64,000 nt of DNA, from NCBI RefSeq assembly GCF_013488225.1, contig NZ_CP041238.1:1451501-1515500 (forward strand), given 5' to 3'. This DNA is from Sinorhizobium mexicanum (GTDB taxonomy: Bacteria > Pseudomonadota > Alphaproteobacteria > Rhizobiales > Rhizobiaceae). This document shows, in pieces, positions 60,647 through 64,000 of the stretch. Position 1 is the stretch's first letter. The number at the start of each line of letters is the position of its first letter. The translations under genes and the position numbers were made by a program. The notes beneath the pieces were generated by a model. That model was not told the origin of the DNA. It worked only from the letters and a program-made list of their open reading frames with translations, and did no database searches.

Positions 60647-60985
60647 TGATCGCAAAGACGATGCCGTAGCTGCCGACGGCAGTGAGAAAGGTGCAAATGG
60701 CGCGTAAGCGCGATTTGCACGCGGCGCCGGCATCGTCGCCTCGATCATCAAGTAATCCCGGCTAGTCCGGATTTCGGGAGCCCCGCAGGCAACTGCGGGG
60801 CTTTCTGTTTTGGGTGATGAACGCCAAATCCGCATCCGCGTTTGCCCCAATGTGCGCAACAGCGCTGGCGGCATCCGCGGTGCGCGGTCGGCGATGAGCA
60901 TAAGGTCGTCACAGATCTGCATTATCTTTCGAACCTGACGATTTTGCCGGAATGGCAACGGTTGTGACCGAGGATCGGAATTCCG
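60647..60985 (+). other. tuf downstream region
   Basis: 339 bp without a supported gene. It holds the repeat described above, a hairpin at 60691-60720 (GTGCAAAT ... ATTTGCAC with inner GCGC pairs), and a terminator at 60779-60811. The last 170 bp show nothing further. Confidence 0.6.
60779..60811 (+). terminator. tuf terminator
   Basis: AGCCCCGCAG (60779-60788) and CTGCGGGGCT (60793-60802) form a perfect 10-bp stem with a GCAA tetraloop, followed by TTCTGTTTT. Confidence 0.88.
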
Positions 60986-61648
60986 ATGAAAAGACGCATT
61001 GCTACGCGCCTCGCCGCAGTCGGCATCGCTTTTGTTTGTGTCGGGCCTCATCCGCAAGCAGCATCAGCCGCCGACGACGATCCGCTTATATGGGCGCCCG
61101 CAAAGACCGGGATTAATGCCTACAGGCTGCGGCTTGGCGTGCGTTTCCCCTGGCGCTGGAATACGACTGCAGGGGCCGAGTTCTCGATGGGGGCGGCGCA
61201 GTCGGGGAAGATCACTCCGCCGGCCGCGCCGGTGCGGCTCTGGGGTGCGCTTTCGCACAAGAGCGGGCGCGCGGCTACGCGCTCCTCGCAAGTCAGCTTG
61301 GACTTCAACGCGCTGAGCGGCGCCGGCAACGTGGGAGCCGCCACCGCGCGCACATGGATGGTTACGCCGGCCGTCGATGCGGAGGTCCACCGCAGCATTG
61401 CACTCCAGTGCAATGCCTATGAGAACCGTTGCGTCAAGCCGCGGTTGACGCAAACCGCCAGGCTGACTTCTCCGGCGACCCGGACGTCAGTTGTCGCGCA
61501 GGGGGAGCTTTCCGCCGACGGCATCAACAGCGTGAGCCGCATTGGTTTCGAACAGAAGTTCGGCAATCTGCAGCTCGGCGCAGCTGTCGTCGATCCGTTG
61601 CTGGCGCCACGCAGTGTTTTCGACATTCGCTATAGCCTGAGATGGTGA
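60986..61648 (+). CDS. Exported hypothetical protein, possible beta-barrel
   Basis: A 220-residue protein, not recognised. Signal peptide MKRRIATRLAAVGIAFVCVG with likely cleavage at AASA. The mature part has alternating patterns (AYRLRLGVRFPWRWNTTAGAEFSM, VSLDFNALSGAG, FDIRYSLRW at the end) that suit a small outer-membrane beta-barrel; the final aromatic residue fits the outer-membrane signature. Two cysteines are near residues 150-160. It sits between tuf and the tRNA-Trp-secE-nusG block and may be an insertion into a conserved locus. Confidence 0.6.
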   Translation: MKRRIATRLAAVGIAFVCVGPHPQAASAADDDPLIWAPAKTGINAYRLRLGVRFPWRWNTTAGAEFSMGAAQSGKITPPAAPVRLWGALSHKSGRAATRSSQVSLDFNALSGAGNVGAATARTWMVTPAVDAEVHRSIALQCNAYENRCVKPRLTQTARLTSPATRTSVVAQGELSADGINSVSRIGFEQKFGNLQLGAAVVDPLLAPRSVFDIRYSLRW

Positions 61649-61763
61649 GGTAGCGAACGCCGGCCACAGTGTGGTGCTTGGTGTCAGGAGCATTGCGCAA
61701 CGTGGGCGCATCTTGTGCAAAGGCACAAAGCGCCTAACTATTACTCTTTTGCGGGGAGGAGTT

Positions 61764-62657
61764 ATGAAGAAGCGGATTCTCTTTACGGGTGGCGCAGGCA
61801 AGGCCGGACGGCATGCCGTCCCTTATCTCGTCGAAGCCGGTTACGAGGTGCACAATGTCGACCTTGTTCCGCTCGAAAGCCCCGGTGTCACCAACCTGAT
61901 CGCCGACATCACCGACAGCGGCGAGATGTTCAATGCGCTCTCGATGCATCGGGACTTTCCCGATCTCGATCAAGGGCCGCGGCCCTTCGATGCGGTCGTG
62001 CACTTTGCCGCCATTCCGCGCATTCTCATCAAGCCGGATAACGAGACCTTCCGGGTCAACGTGATGGGCACCTACAACGTGATCGAAGCCGCGGTGAAAC
62101 TCGGTATCCGCAAGATCATCGTTGCCTCGAGCGAGACGACCTACGGCGTCTGCTTTGCGGAAGGCCATCGCGATTTCCACCATTTCCCGCTCGAGGAGGA
62201 CTACGACGTCAACCCGATGGACTCCTACGGTCTTTCTAAGGTGGTGAACGAGAAGACGGCCCGCGCCTTTGCGGAGCGCTCGGGGTTCGACATCTATGCG
62301 ATGCGCATTGGCAATGTGATCGAGCCGCATGAATATGCGAACTTCCCGCACTACTTCGCCAATCCTGAAATCCGGAAAAGGATTGCCTGGAGCTATATCG
62401 ACGCACGTGACCTCGGCCAGATCGTCAAGCTCTGCGTAGAGAAGGACGGCCTCGGCTTTGCGATATTCAACGCTGCGAACGACACCGTCTCGGCCAATAC
62501 GCCTTCCCGTGAACTCGCGAAGCGGTTTTATCCGAATGTTCCCTTCAAAAGAGAGATCGGTGAGTTCGAAGGCCTTCTTTCGAACAGGAAGATCCGCGAG
62601 GTCCTCGGCTTCAAGGAAGAGCATGACTGGCGGAGATACGTCCAGGTGGAGAACTGA
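61764..62657 (+). CDS. NAD(P)-dependent epimerase/dehydratase (SDR)
   Basis: Extended short-chain dehydrogenase of 297 aa. The nucleotide-binding loop is GGAGKAGRHAVPYL; the catalytic Tyr-Lys is in DSYGLSKVVNEK with the Ser in ASSETTYG. It resembles nucleotide-sugar or uronate epimerase-type enzymes, but the substrate cannot be told. The ATG at 61764 has a very strong GGGGAGGAG site; an upstream in-frame start is a shadow. It follows the exported protein by 115 bp. Confidence 0.88.
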   Translation: MKKRILFTGGAGKAGRHAVPYLVEAGYEVHNVDLVPLESPGVTNLIADITDSGEMFNALSMHRDFPDLDQGPRPFDAVVHFAAIPRILIKPDNETFRVNVMGTYNVIEAAVKLGIRKIIVASSETTYGVCFAEGHRDFHHFPLEEDYDVNPMDSYGLSKVVNEKTARAFAERSGFDIYAMRIGNVIEPHEYANFPHYFANPEIRKRIAWSYIDARDLGQIVKLCVEKDGLGFAIFNAANDTVSANTPSRELAKRFYPNVPFKREIGEFEGLLSNRKIREVLGFKEEHDWRRYVQVEN

Positions 62658-62827
62658 AGCGTCGCGGACCGTCCGCGGCGTCGACAACCTCCCAGGCGGT
62701 CTGCGAAATTTTCTAGGAACTTTTTTCCCTTTTGTCGCAAATGCGCTTGAAAGCGTCCGGCAAACTGAATAAGAAGCCGCAGACTTGAGACGCGCGCGGG
62801 CCTTTTGGCCGGTCGGTATCTCGGTCT

Positions 62828-62903
<76 letters not shown>

Positions 62904-63102
62904 GTTTCGTCATTCCTGCCTCGTCGTCGGAATTGGGCCGGAATGAAAAGAGTAGGGCGGCGCGGCCGTCTTTTTATATTCACAAAAAAGACTGATTGGC
63001 TCTTGTGGTTTTCGGAATCGGTCTTTATGTAGGGTCCAAACAGACACGCGGTGCGTGGGGCTGAATCATCGGCTTTACGCGCCGTAATGGCGTGAGCATT
63101 TT

Positions 63103-63303
63103 ATGGCATCCAAAACGAATCCGTTCATGTTTCTGCAGCAGGTTCGCTCTGAAACGTCAAAAGTGACTTGGCCTTCACGGCGCGAGACGATGATCTCGAC
63201 GCTGATGGTCTTCGTCATGGTCTCTTTTGCCGCCGCCTTTTTCTTTGGTGCGGACCAGTTGATGGGCTGGCTGATGAGCCTCGTCCTCAACGTTGGCGCT
63301 TGA
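63103..63303 (+). CDS. secE: Protein translocase subunit SecE
   Basis: A 66-residue membrane subunit of the SecYEG translocon: MASKTNPFMFLQQVRSETSKVTWPSRRETMISTL, then one transmembrane helix (VFVMVSFAAAFFFGADQLMGWLM). The short one-span form is usual in alphaproteobacteria. It is followed by nusG at 16 bp. Confidence 0.95.
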   Translation: MASKTNPFMFLQQVRSETSKVTWPSRRETMISTLMVFVMVSFAAAFFFGADQLMGWLMSLVLNVGA

Positions 63304-63319
63304 TTGGGTGGAGAGTAGC

Positions 63320-63850
63320 ATGGCTGCGCGCTGGTATATCGTTCACGCCTATTCGAATTTCGAAAAGAAGGTCGCCGAGTCGATCGAGGAGAAGGCCAAG
63401 CAGAAGGGTCTGGATCACCTTTTCGAGAAGATTCTCGTTCCGACCGAGAAGGTCGTCGAGATTCGCCGTGGCCGCAAGGTCGACTCGGAGCGTAAGTTCT
63501 TTCCGGGTTACGTGCTTGTTCGCGCCAATCTGACCGATGAGGCCTACCACCTCATCAAGAATACGCCGAAGGTCACGGGGTTCCTCGGGACCGACAGCAA
63601 GCCCGTTCCGATCCCGGATCATGAGGCCGAGCGGATTCTTGGGCAGGTCCAGGAAGGCGTTGATCGTCCGAAGCCGTCGGTTTCGTTCGAGATCGGCGAA
63701 CAGGTCCGGGTATCGGATGGTCCGTTCGCATCCTTCAACGGCATCGTTCAGGATGTTGATGAAGAGCGGTCGCGTTTGAAGGTCGAGGTTTCGATCTTTG
63801 GTCGCGCGACCCCTGTCGAGCTGGAATATGGCCAGGTCGAAAAGGTCTGA
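63320..63850 (+). CDS. nusG: Transcription termination/antitermination protein NusG
   Basis: A 176-residue factor that binds RNA polymerase and Rho. N-terminal NGN domain (MAARWYIVHAYSNFEKKVAESIEEKAKQ ... ERKFFPGYVLVRANL) and a C-terminal KOW domain (VRVSDGPFASFNGIVQDVDEERSRLKVEVSIFGRATPVELEYGQVEKV). ATG at 63320 with GGAGAG; a start nine codons upstream is a shadow overlapping the secE stop. Confidence 0.97.
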   Translation: MAARWYIVHAYSNFEKKVAESIEEKAKQKGLDHLFEKILVPTEKVVEIRRGRKVDSERKFFPGYVLVRANLTDEAYHLIKNTPKVTGFLGTDSKPVPIPDHEAERILGQVQEGVDRPKPSVSFEIGEQVRVSDGPFASFNGIVQDVDEERSRLKVEVSIFGRATPVELEYGQVEKV

Positions 63851-64000
63851 AAAACGCAGGTTTTAAAAGGATGGAGCGGGTCGATTGGCTTGTTCCGGCG
63901 GAGTGATCCGCATGCGCGTGGGAGGTGTCCGGTCTTAGCCGGGTCGGTTTATCCGCACCACGCAACCGCAGCCGCCGGTCGAAGGGCCGGCAAACAGCCG
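63851..64000 (+). promoter_or_regulatory. Leader of the next gene (probably rplK)
   Basis: The last 150 bases after nusG have no coding frame. Short GC hairpins are visible (GTCCGGTC...GCCGGGTC near 63930; CCGGTCGAAGGGCCGG near 63975). In this lineage rplK follows nusG and the L11-L1 messenger is autoregulated by L1, so this could be its leader; rplK itself lies past the window end. Confidence 0.4.

Overview
The window looks like a chromosomal segment of an alphaproteobacterium of the Rhizobiaceae, most likely Sinorhizobium/Ensifer. The reasons are the gene families (DivK and PleD, a short alphaproteobacterial ProS, an RNase E with an interrupted S1 domain, DUF983, DUF2155 and DUF6105 families, an NDUFA12-type Complex I protein), high GC with rhizobial codon use, GTTC-N7-GTTC LexA operators, and about nine copies of a roughly 105-bp double-palindrome intergenic element that matches the rhizobial RIME description. 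No prophage, insertion sequence, CRISPR array, rRNA operon or plasmid function was seen. This is core, housekeeping-rich DNA with local scars.

Layout. 1-3.2 kb: 3' part of proS, then lolC and lolD for lipoprotein export. 3.3-7.8 kb: a DUF5680 gene and a 28-codon membrane peptide gene, each preceded by a LexA-type box, then replicative dnaE. 7.9-12.3 kb: a secreted L,D-transpeptidase, LexA-controlled dinB, an acetyltransferase, a HAD-like protein and a DUF3572 protein. 12.4-14.9 kb: divK-pleD, a candidate small RNA, rpmG. 15.1-26.9 kb: a long minus-strand block (pyrB, a pyrC-like gene without metal ligands, plsY, dprA, topA, rnr, DUF983, NUDIX, MFS) with many ATGA overlaps. 27-32.8 kb: an AidB-like acyl-CoA dehydrogenase, small membrane proteins, ruvX, a UPF0173 hydrolase, gatC-gatA. 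33.1-38.3 kb: a diguanylate cyclase gene broken twice, yjhX, DUF1294, gatB, two GNAT genes of which one is frameshifted. 38.3-45.2 kb: NDUFA12, DUF2155, aat, accC-accB, aroQ, a DsbA-like thiol oxidoreductase and an aminotransferase. 45.2-54.1 kb: rne with a long leader, divergent amiC, PBP1A, and prfB with a programmed +1 frameshift. 54.2-58.8 kb: a small secreted protein, nadK, tRNA-Thr, a LysR/azoreductase divergent pair, a Cys-containing secreted protein, rlmB. 59-64 kb: tRNA-Tyr, tRNA-Gly, tuf, two inserted accessory genes, tRNA-Trp, secE, nusG and the leader of the next gene (probably rplK).

How the genes fit together. Most belong to information processing (ProS, Aat, GatCAB, RF2, EF-Tu, NusG, RlmB, L33, four tRNAs, RNase E, RNase R, TopA, DnaE), envelope building (LolCD, PlsY, AmiC, PBP1A, L,D-transpeptidase, AccBC) and cell-cycle signalling (DivK, PleD). 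The most interesting unit is a small DNA-damage regulon. Three GAAC-N7-GAAC boxes were found by eye; the one in the dinB promoter sits where SOS biology predicts, which supports the other two, in front of the 28-residue membrane peptide and the DUF5680 gene. The peptide resembles in size, topology and control the LexA-regulated division inhibitor SidA of Caulobacter, although no homology can be claimed from the sequence alone.

Three apparent frameshifts lie between 33.4 and 37.9 kb (two in the diguanylate cyclase gene, one in a GNAT gene). They may be real gene decay or base-call errors; the sequence alone cannot decide.
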